Positions 32,862 to 44,105 of a stretch of 64,000 bases of DNA are shown piece by piece. Each line of letters begins with the position of its first letter. The first letter of the stretch is position 1. Under the pieces are notes generated by a model. It saw nothing but the letters and a program-made list of their open reading frames with translations, was not told the origin of the DNA and did no database searches. The DNA comes from Aquilaria yunnanensis (lineage: Eukaryota; Streptophyta; Magnoliopsida; Malvales; Thymelaeaceae), in the NCBI GenBank assembly GCA_039654915.1, contig CM077600.1, positions 31,059,992 through 31,123,991 of the forward strand, given 5' to 3'. Position numbers and translations under genes: made by a program.

Positions 32862-34552
32862 GGGGTAAAATTCAAATTTAGTCCCTTAACTATTTGACTT
32901 GTCCTAAAGTGGTCCCTTAGCTCTAAAAGTGACTATTGAGGTCCCCTAACTCAAGCAACACGTTCAATTTGAGTCTCATCCGTTATATTAACGTTATTTT
33001 TGACAGAAAATGCATACATGGCACTTAATACCCCCTACTTGACCCCACAATGCCACGTGGCATTCTCTTTTATGACAATAAGTGATAAAATTGAGAGAAC
33101 AATAAATATTAGACTAGAATTAACAAAAAAACCTAATTTTTGGGACTTAAGTTGTTAATTAACCAAATCTTCCCAAATATATTCTCGCCGCCGTCACCCT
33201 CTTCTCTCCCTTCTCCGGCCAAATCTTCTCCTAAGAGTCTCTCTGTTCGGCGCTACAGAGATCCATTTACTGATGGATCTTTCTGTTTGGCATGACCCAT
33301 GGTGATTTTTTCCGTTTGGCATTGCCAGCCTCGGTCCTCCTTTGATTTTGTTGCCAACTTCTTTCGATAGCCGTCCGCCTCCGCCATCATCTCCAGTCAC
33401 CATCTTCGGTCGTCTCCTCCTGCTCCTTTGATTCTCTGATTCTATTTCCTCTGCTCCTTCAGTTCTCTGCTCTTCTGGTTCTCTACTCCTCTGATTCTCT
33501 GGTCTTGTCCCCAGCCCCTCTGATTCTTCGTTTTTATCTCCTCCTGCTCCTCCAATTCACCGTCACCGTCACTGTCCCAACGACGTTTGACGAATTTTGG
33601 CTGGTTCCAGCAGAAACCCGACAGCAAATCATGCCAAACCACCAACCTTCCAATGCTCTCGATCACTCGACCACCGTCGAGATTGACCATTCTCACTGAA
33701 ACTGAAGATTTAGGAGGAGAACCACCTAGCGAACAATCAAACGTAAAATAATCAATGATAAAGAGCTAACAATCGAACAATTGGATTGGAGCAGCGAATA
33801 AACAATGAGCCAAATCTGCTTAAATCCAACAAAAATCGAGCAGAGGCAGATGAAATCGTGTCCCCCATCAGAGCGGAGGTAGACGAAATCGAGTGTAGGG
33901 GTTAAGTTATGGTGTGTTGAAGAGAGAGAGGAATCGATGGTGTGGTGGTTAGGAGAAAAAGCGGAGAAGAGGGGGTGAATCGTGCTGACTGGGAAAAGAG
34001 ACAGAGAAGAGAGGGTGAATTTGAATGAATTTGGGTCGTGAAGACAGAGAGAGAGAGAGAGAGGAAGCCGCATCTCCCTCCGACGAACCCGACACTGAAT
34101 CTAGTCACCTCCCACCCCTCCAATTCTCCATTTCCATCTTCAGCTAAGGATTTGATTATCCAATTCAAGACGGTAACGAAGGGAGAGAAAATTCGGCTGG
34201 AGAAGGGCAAGAAGATGGTGACGGCGGCGAGAGAAGATTTGCAAAGATTTGGTTAATTAACAGTTTAAGTCTCTAAATTTAGGTTTTTTGTCAATTCTAG
34301 TCTAAGACTTATTATTCTCTTAATTTTGTCGCCTATTATCATAAAAGAGGATGCCATGTGGCATTGTGGGGTCAAGCAAGGGGTATTAAGTGTCATGTAT
34401 GCATTTTCTATAAAAAATAACGTTAATATAACGGATGAGACTCGAATTGAACGTGTTGCTTGAGTTAGGGGACCTCAATAGTCACTTTTAGAGCTAAGGG
34501 ACCACTTTAGGACAAGTCCAATAGTTAAAGGACTAAATTTAGATTTTACCCC
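32862..34552. mobile_element. Mutator-like element with long terminal inverted repeats
   Basis: A 1691-bp element with inverted arms of at least about 320 bp (32862 to about 33185 and about 34238 to 34552). The arms are nearly 90% alike by eye and begin GGGGTAAAATTCAAATTTAG and GGGGTAAAATCTAAATTTAG. It is flanked by the perfect 9-bp duplication AACTATTAG (32853-32861 and 34553-34561), the Mutator hallmark. Weaker inverted similarity extends to about 33230 and 34190. No transposase is encoded, so it is non-autonomous. The interior has composition unlike its arms, so host sequence capture (Pack-MULE) is possible. Confidence 0.93.
33230..34190. other. Interior of the Mutator-like element
   Basis: Pyrimidine-rich on the + strand, with degenerate CTCTGATTCT words (about 33425-33540) and a purine tract (gagagagag) near 34048. 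The longest frame on the - strand (33442-33696) reads NLDGGRVIESIGRLVVWHDLL and then becomes low-complexity Glu/Lys/Arg. I do not recognise a captured gene, but its first 45 residues look less random than the rest. Confidence 0.4.
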
Positions 34553-34561
34553 AACTATTAG

Positions 34562-35102
34562 GCCTCCATTTGCAATTGCACATTTATCAAACAATAAACA
34601 AGGAGCCACTGAAATATGATAGGAGTCACTGTCTTAATTCAGGGAAAAATTACAAAACCACCTATTGGTTTGGTTGAAAATACAATTTGTCACATTTGTT
34701 TGGAAAACCTACAAGGTTACCACCTAGATGCATACACATTTTGTATTAACTTTTCGAGTTTGAATTGAAGTTGTCTAATACTTATCTTCTAATAGATCTT
34801 AATTTTTTTAAAAAATATTTCAATAGTAAGTGAACAGTTTAAGTTATTAAAACTTCCATTATTTAAATGTACAACAATAGATCTTTTTTCACTGAGTATC
34901 TGTGATGGTACAATTTAATTGGGTAAAACGTACGTTGCAGAAATACGAGTGGCACACCGTATTTCACCCCGAAGGTTCCTGGGGTTCTTGTAAACTGCAC
35001 TTAATTCGATCCAAAATACTTATAATCTTATTATTAAGCCTAGGCTAGGAATGAGGTGTCGACCCACCAGCTACCCCCCTTCCCGTCCTACTCCCAGTGG
35101 AG
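34562..35102. other. Intergenic sequence and GNAT promoter region
   Basis: AT-rich up to about 35020, then a C-rich leader before the start codon. A phrase at about 34640-34730 (acaaaaccacctattgg) resembles half of a common plant MITE end but has no partner here. Confidence 0.45.
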
Positions 35103-35627
35103 ATGGATTTGTCGAGCATCACCCTCCGTCCGTTCAAGCTGGCAGACGTCGACGATTTCATCTTATGGGCCGGTGATGAACAGGTGACAAGAAACCTCAG
35201 GTGGGAGACAATCACCTCCAAAGAAGCAGCTCTAGCCTACATCAGGGATGTGTGTATACCCCACCCCTGGCGCAGGTCAATATGCATCCATGGCCGGTCG
35301 ATCGGATTCATCTCCATCTGGCCGGGATCAGGCGACGACAAGTGTCGGGCTGATATTGGTTATGGCTTGGCTGTGAAGTACTGGGGCCATGGGATTGGCA
35401 CAAGAGCAGTGAAAATGGCAGTTTCTCAAGTTTTCATGGACTTGCCTCACTTGCTGAGGCTGCAAGCTTACGTGGATGCAAAGAATGAAGCGTCACAGAG
35501 GGTTTTGGAGAAAGCTGGGTTCCAGAAAGAGGGGCTGTTGAGGAAATATTCATATCTCAAAGGGGTACTGAAAGATTTGTACGTTTATAGTTTCTTGTCC
35601 ATTGATTTTCCTGCGCAAGGGCCATAA
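35103..35627 (+). CDS. GNAT-family N-acetyltransferase (RimJ/RimL-like)
   Basis: A single uninterrupted exon of 174 aa starting at ATG 35103 (MDLSSITLRPFK); the GTG six bases upstream is not a plausible plant start. The pattern is that of the Acetyltransf_3 group: LRPFKLADVDDF at the N-terminus, RSIGFISI as the central strand, an ADIGYGL motif, the acetyl-CoA-binding segment YWGHGIGTRAV (about residues 101-111), and the closing NEASQRVLEKAGFQKEGLLR stretch, which is diagnostic. The length is normal for the family and the frame is intact. The likely reaction is acetyl transfer from acetyl-CoA to an amine. The substrate is not predictable; plant members of this small intronless group are mostly uncharacterised. 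Confidence 0.88.
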   Translation: MDLSSITLRPFKLADVDDFILWAGDEQVTRNLRWETITSKEAALAYIRDVCIPHPWRRSICIHGRSIGFISIWPGSGDDKCRADIGYGLAVKYWGHGIGTRAVKMAVSQVFMDLPHLLRLQAYVDAKNEASQRVLEKAGFQKEGLLRKYSYLKGVLKDLYVYSFLSIDFPAQGP

Positions 35628-36078
35628 TTATTAGCTCTCAAGTTTGTTTTCAAGTATCCTGATTCCTAACTAGCTACTTCAATAATTGCATATACATAGT
35701 TCATTTATTTCAGCAAGCAATTAATGCAATCGAGCAGAGTAACACTAGTAGAATAAAGCTAAACCAATCGATGAGACCGAGACAAATTAAGTTCAAAATC
35801 TCATTGTACCACTTATATCACTGTACTTTACACCTCTTGTACCACCACCAATACAGGGCAGGGGCATACTAAACTACACTACACTAGTAATATCATTACT
35901 CATATATATTACAGTGGCATTAAGTTCACCGTTCCACCAATCTGGGTCGTCTGAAAGTTTTACTCTATATGTTAAGCTCTGGTGCATTAAGAGTTCCTGA
36001 CCAGAATAAATATGAACGAGAACCTCACTAGTCCTGGCAAGGACTGCAGTTTCAGGTCAGTTTTCAATTTGCCCAACA
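35628..36078. other. GNAT 3' flank
   Basis: Probable 3' UTR and intergenic sequence up to the gypsy LTR. A short piece (about 35963-36000, tctatatgtta...gtgcatta) recurs just beyond the other end of the gypsy element (about 41222-41252). Confidence 0.5.
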
Positions 36079-36433
36079 TAATAGGTCCCAATCAGAACTC
36101 GCTAATTTGCAAAGAAAATATATTTTCTTGGGGTGGATATTAAATTACAAAGGTCTGAGATAAATGCCTGATATCCTTATTCATTATCTCGTGTTCTTTA
36201 AATAGAAAAAGAATGCAATTGCCATCCCCTAAATGCAACTGCCACACGCTAATGTCCCATAAAATAAGGTTCCTATCATGGCATGATCTTTAATAAATAA
36301 ATATGCTCAACAAATGCTAATAGAAATGCAAAAAAGTCTTCCCACAACTCCACGTTTTCAGCCACAACAAATGCTAATATACTTGGGATTTGGCCGAGGA
36401 GCCCTCGCCGATCGTCATGGACCTCTATTAACA
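36079..36433 (-). repeat. Gypsy 3' LTR
   Basis: On the - strand it begins TGTTAATAGAGGTCC and ends GGGACCTATTA. It matches the other LTR along its whole length apart from a small internal duplication of the aaatgctaata phrase. Confidence 0.88.
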
Positions 36434-36445
36434 CTTCCCTCTCCT
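36434..36445 (-). other. Gypsy polypurine tract
   Basis: AGGAGAGGGAAG on the - strand directly precedes the 3' LTR. Confidence 0.8.
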
Positions 36446-36491
36446 AGTGGACTCTTGTCCTCAAGGTCCACAGATGGAAACCTTTCTAATA

Positions 36492-36942
36492 GCACCTAAG
36501 TAGGCTTCCAGGTAGCATCTTCAGTTGGTAAATGCTTCCATTGCACTAGGCTTTCTTCCTCGAATCTCTCCCCACATCGTACCCAACAAGTGTCCTGAAT
36601 AAACTAGGGTTTTAATAAGATCACGCCATCTTCGGAAATAGATGGAAGCATAGGTGATGAGATAGTTGACTCTTCAATGAACTTTTTCAGCAAAGAAACG
36701 TGAAAGACAAGATGAATACATGCACCGTCAGGCAACTACAGCTTATTTGCAACAACTCCAATTTTTTGGATGACAGGGAAGGGTCCATAGAAACAGTTGG
36801 CTAGTTTATGGTGCGTTTTCTTGAATACCAACTGCTGTTGATAAGGCTGCAGCTTGAGGAAGACCATGTTACCTACCTCAAATGAGACATCTTGACGCTT
36901 TCGATCAGCCATTTGCTTCATACGGTTAATCAATGCCTCCAA
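36492..36942 (-). pseudogene. Gypsy integrase C-terminus and chromodomain-like remnant
   Basis: The - strand reads VGNMVFLKLQPYQQ, KLANCFYGPFPVI, then after a stop a FHVSLLKK motif and a VQWKHLPTEDATW motif (about 36500-36550). That last motif is the typical chromodomain ending of plant chromoviruses. Interrupted by stops near 36735 and 36597. Confidence 0.75.
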
Positions 36943-37071
36943 ATTTGCCTTGAGTTGCTAAAGCAATTCTTCCTGATTGATTAAGTGTTGATCAACTTCA
37001 TGAACTGGTGTATCATCGAGTTGATACATCGGAATAAAAGGAGGTAGACGCCTACAGTGCTTGGAAAGGAG

Positions 37072-38066
37072 TCATTCTCGTGGAGATGTGATAAGTAGTG
37101 CTATACTAGTATTCAGCCCAAGGTAAAAAAAAAAAAAACGCCACTTACAAGGCCATTGATGGACAAAACTCCTTAGATATTGCTCCACATAGTGATTGAC
37201 AACCTCAGTTTTGCCATCCGACTGGGGATGATATGCAGAGCTGAGGTGTAACTTGGTACTAGATAATTTAAAGAACTCTTGCCAAAAATTGCTTATAAAG
37301 ATCGGATCCCTATCACTCATAATAGATCTAGGTACTCCATGCAGTTTAATGATTCCTTTGACAAAGTAATCAGCAACCATTTTGGTAGAAAAATGGTGAG
37401 TTAAAGTGAGGAAATGGGCAGATTTACTTAACTGTCAACCACAACTAATACGGTGTATTTACGTATGGAAGTTGGCAGCCCTTCAACAAAGTTGAGAAAA
37501 ATATCATCCCATACTTGGTAGGGAATGGGTAGCAGCTGTAGTAGTCCAGCTGGAGCCATAGTTTCTGATTTAACTCTTTGGCAAACTTGACACTCTTGAA
37601 CATATTTTTTAATCGACTTGTACATGTTTGGCCAATAAAATTGTTGGGCTAATTTCTTGTCTGTGCGTAGCACTTCTGAATGGCCTCGTACTTTGGTGTC
37701 GTGGACCTCAAATAGGAGCTTAGCTCTAATTGTTGGATTTGCAAGCACCATTACCTTCCCTTTGAACAAAAGAAGCCCATTTTTCCGAGAATATGATCCT
37801 TCAATTTGGTTGTTGAATTTTTTAAGCAAGGTCTGGATGTATGTATTTCCTCCATAAACATTCTTTAGCTCTTCCCATAAATCAAATTCGGATGTATAAA
37901 TGTGGTGCAGGATTGGGTTGTCGACCTTCCTGGATAAAGTGTTAGTAGTGGAGTTCTTGGGGCCCGGGCGATAGATGATCTCATAATCATAGCCTAATAA
38001 TTTTTGCACCCATTTTGTTGTTCGGTTGTTCCCACTTTTTGCTTTAGAAAATACTTTAAGTTGCAC
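37072..38066 (-). pseudogene. Gypsy integrase remnant
   Basis: The H-H-C-C zinc-binding region is visible (GHSEVLRTDKK, FYWPNMYKSIKKYVQECQVCQ), followed by the catalytic core: an NFVEGLP-like stretch, VLVVVDS, then after a break SDRDPIF and AYHPQSDGKTEVVN. The core aspartates and glutamate are recognisable, but the frame is broken near 37428 and upstream of 37380. Confidence 0.85.
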
Positions 38067-38087
38067 TGATCAGTTTGGATAAAGAAT

Positions 38088-39308
38088 TTACCTCCTAGCA
38101 AATAAAGGACGCCATAAATGTATTGCTTCAATAATGGCAAGCATCTCTTTAGCATAAACAGACCACAATCTCTTAGAGACTCCAAGGGCTCGACTCATGT
38201 AGGCTATGGGTTTGCCACGTTGAGTCAACACTACTCCAATGCCATCTTCAGAAGCATCTATTTCAATAGTGAAAGGTTCCTTAAAATTTGACATGGCTAA
38301 AGTTGGCGTTGTAGTCATGGCCTGCTTTAACGAGTTGAAGGCAACTTCAGCTTATTTGGACCATCTAAATTGCCCTTTTTTTAGGAAAGTGGTAAGGGGT
38401 CGGGCAATGAATCCATAATCTTTGACGAACTTCCTGTAATATCCCCTCAAACCTAAGAATCCACATAACTCAAAAATGTTAGTGGGTATGGGCCATGCAA
38501 CCATATCGATAATTTTTTTATTGTCCACCTTTACCCTTTGGGGCGTAATGATGTGGCTTAGATATTCGATCTCTTGTAGGCCAAACTCACACTTGCTTGC
38601 CTTGACAAAAAACTTGTGCTGCTGTAGGATCTTAAGAGTTTGTTTAACACGTGATAAATGTGCTTCCCAAGTAGGACTATAAATCAAAATGTCATCAAAG
38701 AAAACCAAGATGAATTTTCTAAGATGAGGACGAAATATAGAGTTCATGATGGTTTGAATTATGGAAAGTGCACTATATAGACCAAAAGGCATGACTAGGT
38801 ATTCATAATGGCCATTGTGAGTTCGAAAAGCAGTTTTTGCAATATTAGAAGGGTGGATTCTTACTTGGTAATACCCTGTTCTTAAGTTCAGCTTAGTGAA
38901 ATAAGCAGCTCCATGCAATTCGTCTAGGATATCCTCCATTATCGGAATTGGGAAGTGATCCTTGATTGTTGTTGCATTAAGTACCCTGTAGTCAGTGCAG
39001 AACTGCTAGCTTCTATCTTTTTTCTTTGCCAGTAATACCGGAGAAGAAAAAGGGTTGGTGTTATTTTGGATGAGTCTTGAGTTAAGCATATCTTGCACTT
39101 GCCTCTCAATCTTCGCCTTTTGGTAGTAAGCATAACGGTAGGGCTGCACATTAATAGGTTCTATCCCCTCTTTGAAGGTAATGCAATGTGAGATTTCTCT
39201 AGTTAGTAGGAGGCTTATAGGTTCCTCAAATAATTTTGAAAATTCCTCCAAGATTTGTCGCATATCTGTTGGTACAGATGGAGATCCTATGGTGGCTTGG
39301 AGGTACAC
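38088..39308 (-). pseudogene. Gypsy reverse transcriptase and RNase H remnant
   Basis: RT motifs run from 39308 down: INVQPYRYAYYQKAKIE, SPVLLAKKKD, a stop near 39006 and a frameshift, then LHGAAYFTKLNLRTGYYQVRI, FRTHNGHYEYLVMPFGL and the catalytic VFFDDILIYS (about 38700). The FFDD form is acceptable in this superfamily. RNase H follows (FTIEIDASEDGIGVVL, about 38240-38285) after a stop near 38351. Confidence 0.87.
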
Positions 39309-39326
39309 AACGAATATTGCATGTCC

Positions 39327-39960
39327 CTATCTAAAATCCTTGGTACATTCTTTAAGAGATACTGCCTGGATTGTTTGAGCATGAATCCCTTGTATCCTGC
39401 AGTTTTGTTCCTCCCACACAAAGTCCATAGTTAGCTGCTTCCAATTACAAATCACAAGGCCCAATTTTTCTAGCCATTGAACTTCTAGCACAATATCCAA
39501 CCCTGACAGTGGGAGTGAATAAAGTGTTAGAGTAAAAATGGTACCTTGTAAATCTACTAATACCTTATTATACCATCCCTGACATTTCAACCGTTCCCCA
39601 CTAGCTACATGAACTGTGAAGGATTCGGTGGAGATCACTGGTAGTTGCAACAATTTCGCCAGATGTTCGCTGATGAAGTTATGGGTTAATCTGTTGTCTA
39701 TCAACACTATGGCTTCCTAGGAACCAACACTGGTTTTAACTCGCATGGTATTGGAGACGAGCCATCCTGTTAATGCATGCAGTGTGATCTCTGGCTCTGG
39801 TGGTTCCACCTCCTCGTCATTTGCTGGTGTCGGCTTTGTGATCTCTTCATAAACAATATTGTTTATCCCAATCGGACCCTCTAGCAATAAGAGCTTTGGT
39901 TTTTTTACAATGGTGAACCACTATGAACTTCTGGTTACAATGGAAGCATAATCCTTGTGC
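39327..39960 (-). pseudogene. Gypsy zinc knuckle and aspartic protease remnant
   Basis: A knuckle-like GLCFHCNQKF (about 39955) with a later HHC is followed by the protease: VLIDNRLTHNFIS replaces the usual D-S-G-A-T-H-N-F-I-S form, keeping the catalytic Asp but losing the S-G-A that follows it. LSGLDIVLEVQWLEKLG is the normal C-terminal protease signature. An in-frame stop lies near 39718. Confidence 0.8.
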
Positions 39961-39981
39961 CCTTTTCTTCTTCATTTCCTC

Positions 39982-40855
39982 TCAGCTTAAGTGTGAAATT
40001 GGGGTTGTGTTAATAGTTGGGGTGGCACGTATTGTTGCAAGTAATGCTGGTGGCTGTTGGAATTGTTGAGGTGACGGCCTTGTGAACTTCCCCTGCCTCT
40101 TTAGCTGGTCATCTCTCATCCTGGCCAAACTAATGGCATCTTTCAATGTTTGGGGTTTGAAAATTTGGATCCCATCTGCTATTTCCACCTTCAATCCCCT
40201 CCATAAAAGTCCCCACAAGAGCCCTTTTAAGTCTAGTTACGAACTCGGTTGCCCAGCCTCTCGAATTCACATTGATAATCACGTAGAGATCCTTCTTGTC
40301 ACACCCTCAATAAGGCTTCATTGAAATCCTTAGTGTCTGATGGTCTGAAGTGAGCCCACATCTTTTTTTCGAATATTGCCCAAGTCATCATCTTTCCTTC
40401 AACCTGGAATGCCTTGCGAATCTACTACCACCACTGGTTAGCTTCGCCTTTTAAATGGAAGGATGCCAAGGGGACCTTTTGAGTCTTCTCCATCTAAAGC
40501 TCAAAGAATTGGTTAACTCTATTAAATCAGTCTGTCAGATCATCTCCAGAGAATTGAGGAAACTTTAATTTGGCTGTTTTGGATGAGAAAATTCTCCTAC
40601 AAATTTCAGTCTCATCCTGGTAGTTGCGTGAGTGCCTCTCACACCCGGAACCATTAGCACCCGAAGTTTTTTTACTGGATAAAACAACTTCAAATAATCA
40701 GCTGATGGTTTCCTCTAAATGTTACAGCTTATTAGCCACCCCTTGTTCCATCTGGTGCAACCCATCTTGGACTCCTCCCATTGCCGTCTCCAAAAGCTCT
40801 ATCCACTCCTTATTTGTGGCCATCAGTGTTGCAATGGTCGAAGAAGGACGTGGTG
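39982..40855 (-). pseudogene. Gypsy gag remnant
   Basis: Patches of gag-like sequence on the - strand (for example LWRGLKVEIADGIQIFKPQTLKDAISLAR, quoted in part, near 40110-40215, which resembles the end of Retrotrans_gag domains) with many frame breaks. No intact frame. Confidence 0.6.
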
Positions 40856-40857
40856 CG

Positions 40858-40869
40858 GCTCTGATACCA
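40858..40869 (-). other. Gypsy primer-binding site
   Basis: TGGTATCAGAGC on the - strand, a perfect complement to the initiator tRNA-Met 3' end, one base from the 5' LTR. Confidence 0.88.
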
Positions 40870-40870
40870 A

Positions 40871-41210
40871 TGATAGGTCCCAATCAGAACTCGCTAATTT
40901 GCAAAGAAAATATATTCTCTTGGGGTGAGAATTAAACCACAAAGGTCTGAGATAAATGCCTGATATCCTTATTCATTAGCTGGTGTTCTTTAAATAGAAA
41001 AAGAATGCAACTGCTATCCTCTAAATGCAACTGCCATGCACTAATATCCCATAAAACAAGGTTCCTATTGTGGCATGATCTCTAATAAATAAACGTGCTC
41101 AACAAATGCTAATAGAAATGCAAAAAAATCTTCCCACAATTCCATGTTTTTAGCCACAATACTTGGGATTTGGCCAAAGAGCCCTCATTGATCGTCGTGG
41201 ACCTCTATTA
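40871..41210 (-). repeat. Gypsy 5' LTR
   Basis: Ends GGGACCTATCA on the - strand, next to the primer-binding site. It pairs with 36079-36433. Confidence 0.87.
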
Positions 41211-41334
41211 GCTCACAGCTCTTTCTATATGTTACCAAGCTATGTGCATTATTTTATACTCAGTTTTGCGAGTAGCAACTGTGTTTTGGCTGTCGAAGAT
41301 GAAATCCCACACATCTAGAGCCCTAAGATCGATT

Positions 41335-41338
<4 letters not shown>

Positions 41339-41405
<67 letters not shown>
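41339..41405. repeat. (TA)n microsatellite
   Basis: About 33 uninterrupted AT dinucleotides lie between the gypsy element and the first solo LTR. Confidence 0.95.
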
Positions 41406-41407
<2 letters not shown>

Positions 41408-42439
41408 GCAAGTTAAGGAAGGTGCCGAGGAAATCAAACTGTTACGTCTTCACATTTTATGTTACACCCGGAAAGTGATGAATGATTAATTACCGGGTTA
41501 AGTGGATTAGTGGCATAAATAGTTTCCTAATTTGGAAACTTAGCGAAATTATTTGTAGAGACTTTGAATTATTTATGGAATGGGCATTAATGAGTGTTGG
41601 ACACTCTGAGAATTATGCTTGGCTAAGGCCAAAAGTTTGGGTGATAAAAAAATGGCAAGTTTGGAAGTTGAGGGACTCAATTGCAAAGTTGGAGAAAGAT
41701 GGAGGACCAAGTGAGTAATTTGGCCATTTTTCATGAAAAATATATGCATGGACGGCCACCCCATGTTACCAATTAAAAATTGGCCTACTACACATTCCAC
41801 TCATAATTATTTAATCCCTCCACTATATCCTCCACTCACCAATTAAATATTACCCCACTTACTTTTGTCCCCCACTTTCCCAATTTGACTATTCTATTAC
41901 CCATGCCTTGTCTCCCACTACAAATCCCACTCACCATATTTTAATCACCCACTTACATTGTCTCCCACTTACATTAAAATATTGGCCCATCATTTTTGAC
42001 TTATTCTCCTACCTTTTTCATTCAAAATTCGTCCATACCTCCAAATTATGCATTTGATATGCATTTTGGGTGCATTTCACTTCATTTAGCACCATGACCA
42101 CCCACCTTCTTTGAATATACGTTTAATGCACATTTAGAATGCATTTGAGTTTCATTTCTCTTTCATTTGCAAGTGCATAACCAGCCATCACTCCCACTTT
42201 CATTTCATTTTCATTTCCACTCTCTCTCTAGCACCAAAAGCTCTCCCTTCTCTCTAAGTTCCAGCCATGGTGTTCTTCAAACTCCATCTCCTTCTTTCTT
42301 CATCCAAGATTCGGCCATAGCTAGAAATGCATGTTCTTGCACATGCAAACACATTTTCTTGAAGCTTTCAAGCTCCTAAACCCATCTAGACCAAGAATAA
42401 AGTGAGAAATCAAAGAAAACCCATGAAGAAATGCTTGTG

Positions 42440-42800
42440 AAGTTTCGGCCATATGGATAAAATGGTGTTCTTGAGCTCACCTCAAGAGCTCCTTACATGC
42501 ATGGCATTTCTAAGCCATGAAGAGCAAGAAGATGAAGACGAACTCCAAGAAAGTGAAGCTCAAGTTTCGGCCATTTAAAGGTTGTAAGTGAACCAAGTTT
42601 TTCTTGGTAGTTTCATGTATTTTGAGCTAGATGCTACTCTCTAATGACTTGGCCATGTTGGATTTTTGCAAGGAAATCAAGTGGATATTTCGGCCATGGA
42701 AGGATATTGTTGTTCTTGAGCTCAACTCAAGAGCTCTTTATATGCATGGCACTGTTAAGCCATGGAAAGCAAGGATGGAGGTTTCGGCCATGAGTATACA
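42440..42800. repeat. Diverged tandem repeat within solo LTR
   Basis: A block of roughly 240 bp starting 'gtttcggccat', then 'gttcttgagctca..caagagctc', 'atgcatggca', 'aagccatg', appears at about 42440-42545 and again at about 42680-42785. Other gtttcggccat words occur at 42562 and 42780. Confidence 0.65.
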
Positions 42801-43021
42801 TGGCATTTGGAGGCATGAAACCAAGTGTTCTTGGTGCCTCGAGGCTTGTATGGCCATTCCAACGAAGGAATCAAGCAAAAGATGAAAGAAAAGCAAGAAA
42901 AAGAAATGATGGGGCTATTTGGGCCAAAAGTTAAATTTGAAGACCCAAATTGAAAACCAAGTGTTCTTGGTCCATAAATTATGAAATGGGCTATTTTGGG
43001 CCATAATGGCATTATTGGCAA

Positions 43022-43245
43022 ATGGGCTAAATCCTGAAAAGGTTAATATAGGCCCAAGTCCTGAAAAGGTTAATATGGGCCTAAATGATAAGTTGGGCCA
43101 AGTCCAGAAAAGGAAATAAACGGGCCAAGTGGGCCTGAGTTCCTGGAAAGGCCAAGTTGGGCCAGAATTCCAGAAAAGGCCAATGTAGGCCTGAGTTCAC
43201 AGAAAATTGGGGCTCAGTTCACAGAAAGGCTAAGTGGGCCTTTAC
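43022..43245. repeat. Short tandem repeat of about 30 bp within solo LTR
   Basis: Six or seven drifting units of the type 'gggccaagtcctgaaaaggtta' (cctgaaaagg, ccagaaaagg, ctggaaaggcc, cagaaaaggcc). Confidence 0.65.
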
Positions 43246-43771
43246 CTCCTTAAGTGAGGTTGAGTCCATTAAGGAAATGGCAAAGTTCCAACAACAAACA
43301 AAGCAAAGCAAAGGCAATAAGCAAAAGGTTACACTAATGGTGGTAAGGATCCTTTACTCACTTATTGCATGGTGTACTTCCATGATATTGTTTGTGAGTA
43401 TAAATGCCCCTATGTGATGGTCATAGTACCAAGTGACCATAGGTGTGCAGCGGGTTAGTTGTTCTTTGTGTGAGGGCTCATGTTACTTTCTTAGTTTAAT
43501 AATTGGGCACGTAAGTGCATAATTGATGAGGTATCATTGCTTCGGCAACTTTGGGCACGTAAGTGCATATTGGACGTGGATTGTTGCTTCGGCAACTATG
43601 GATATGAATAATGGGCAATTCTGGATATATATATGGTTTGATTAGCTAATCAATATAAAGGCAAGTGTTAGAGTTTATAGTAAGAATGGCCAACTTACTA
43701 TGTAACTCGGAGCTCTAGGGGAACGGGTGGTATGATTAAGAAGGGGAATTGAGGTTTAAAGCCTTGGACAC

Positions 43772-43855
43772 TTGCCAGGGGTGCCAGTGGTGCCAGGGGT
43801 GCCATTGGTGCCAGTACTGCCAGTCTGGCCAGGAGTGCCAGTAGTGGGTGGCAGT
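43772..43855. repeat. 9-bp minisatellite within solo LTR
   Basis: Repeated ggtgccagt/ggtgccagg units; in frame on the - strand this yields the Gly-Thr-rich periodic frame that might be mistaken for a collagen-like gene. Confidence 0.75.
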
Positions 43856-44021
43856 AGTGATTGCCCAGGAAAACTTGTGGTTGAGTGCGTGTGTTGTGTG
43901 CTTCTCTGAACCGTTGTTGTTTGTGCATGCTGACCCAAATTATTATTATTATTGTTGTTGCTGCTATTGTGCTGTATCTTGTGTTTTCTTTGTTTTAGTG
44001 TTTTCCTTTGCAGGAACAGGA

Positions 44022-44105
44022 TTATTTGCCATGATATTCTTGGCTTGGATTTATTTGCCATGGTATTCTTGGCATGGGATTTAATTGCCATGACATTCTT
44101 GGCTT
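44022..44105. repeat. 30-bp tandem repeat within solo LTR
   Basis: Three units of 'ttatttgccatgatattcttgg' type followed by cttgga/catggga/cttaag. Confidence 0.75.

Larger units (their letters stand above)
36079..41210 (-). mobile_element. Ty3/gypsy LTR retrotransposon (chromovirus-like), decayed
   Basis: Two LTRs of about 350 bp (36079-36433 and 40871-41210) enclose a - strand interior in Ty3/gypsy order: gag with zinc knuckle, protease, reverse transcriptase, RNase H, integrase, chromodomain-like end. The primer-binding site (initiator tRNA-Met type) lies next to the right LTR and the polypurine tract next to the left. The frames are split by multiple stops and frameshifts, so it is not autonomous. 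I could not find a matching 5-bp duplication; the outer ends have diverged (TGTTAATAG at one 5' end, GAGCTAATAG at the other). Confidence 0.92.

Noticed and set aside
33905..34256. Ser/Leu-rich and Arg-rich frames on both strands
   Set aside because: Low-complexity translation of the purine/pyrimidine tracts within the Mutator-like element.
43698..44091. Long - strand frames rich in Gly, Thr and Pro
   Set aside because: They follow exactly from the 9-bp and 30-bp repeats inside the solo LTR and have no recognisable domain.
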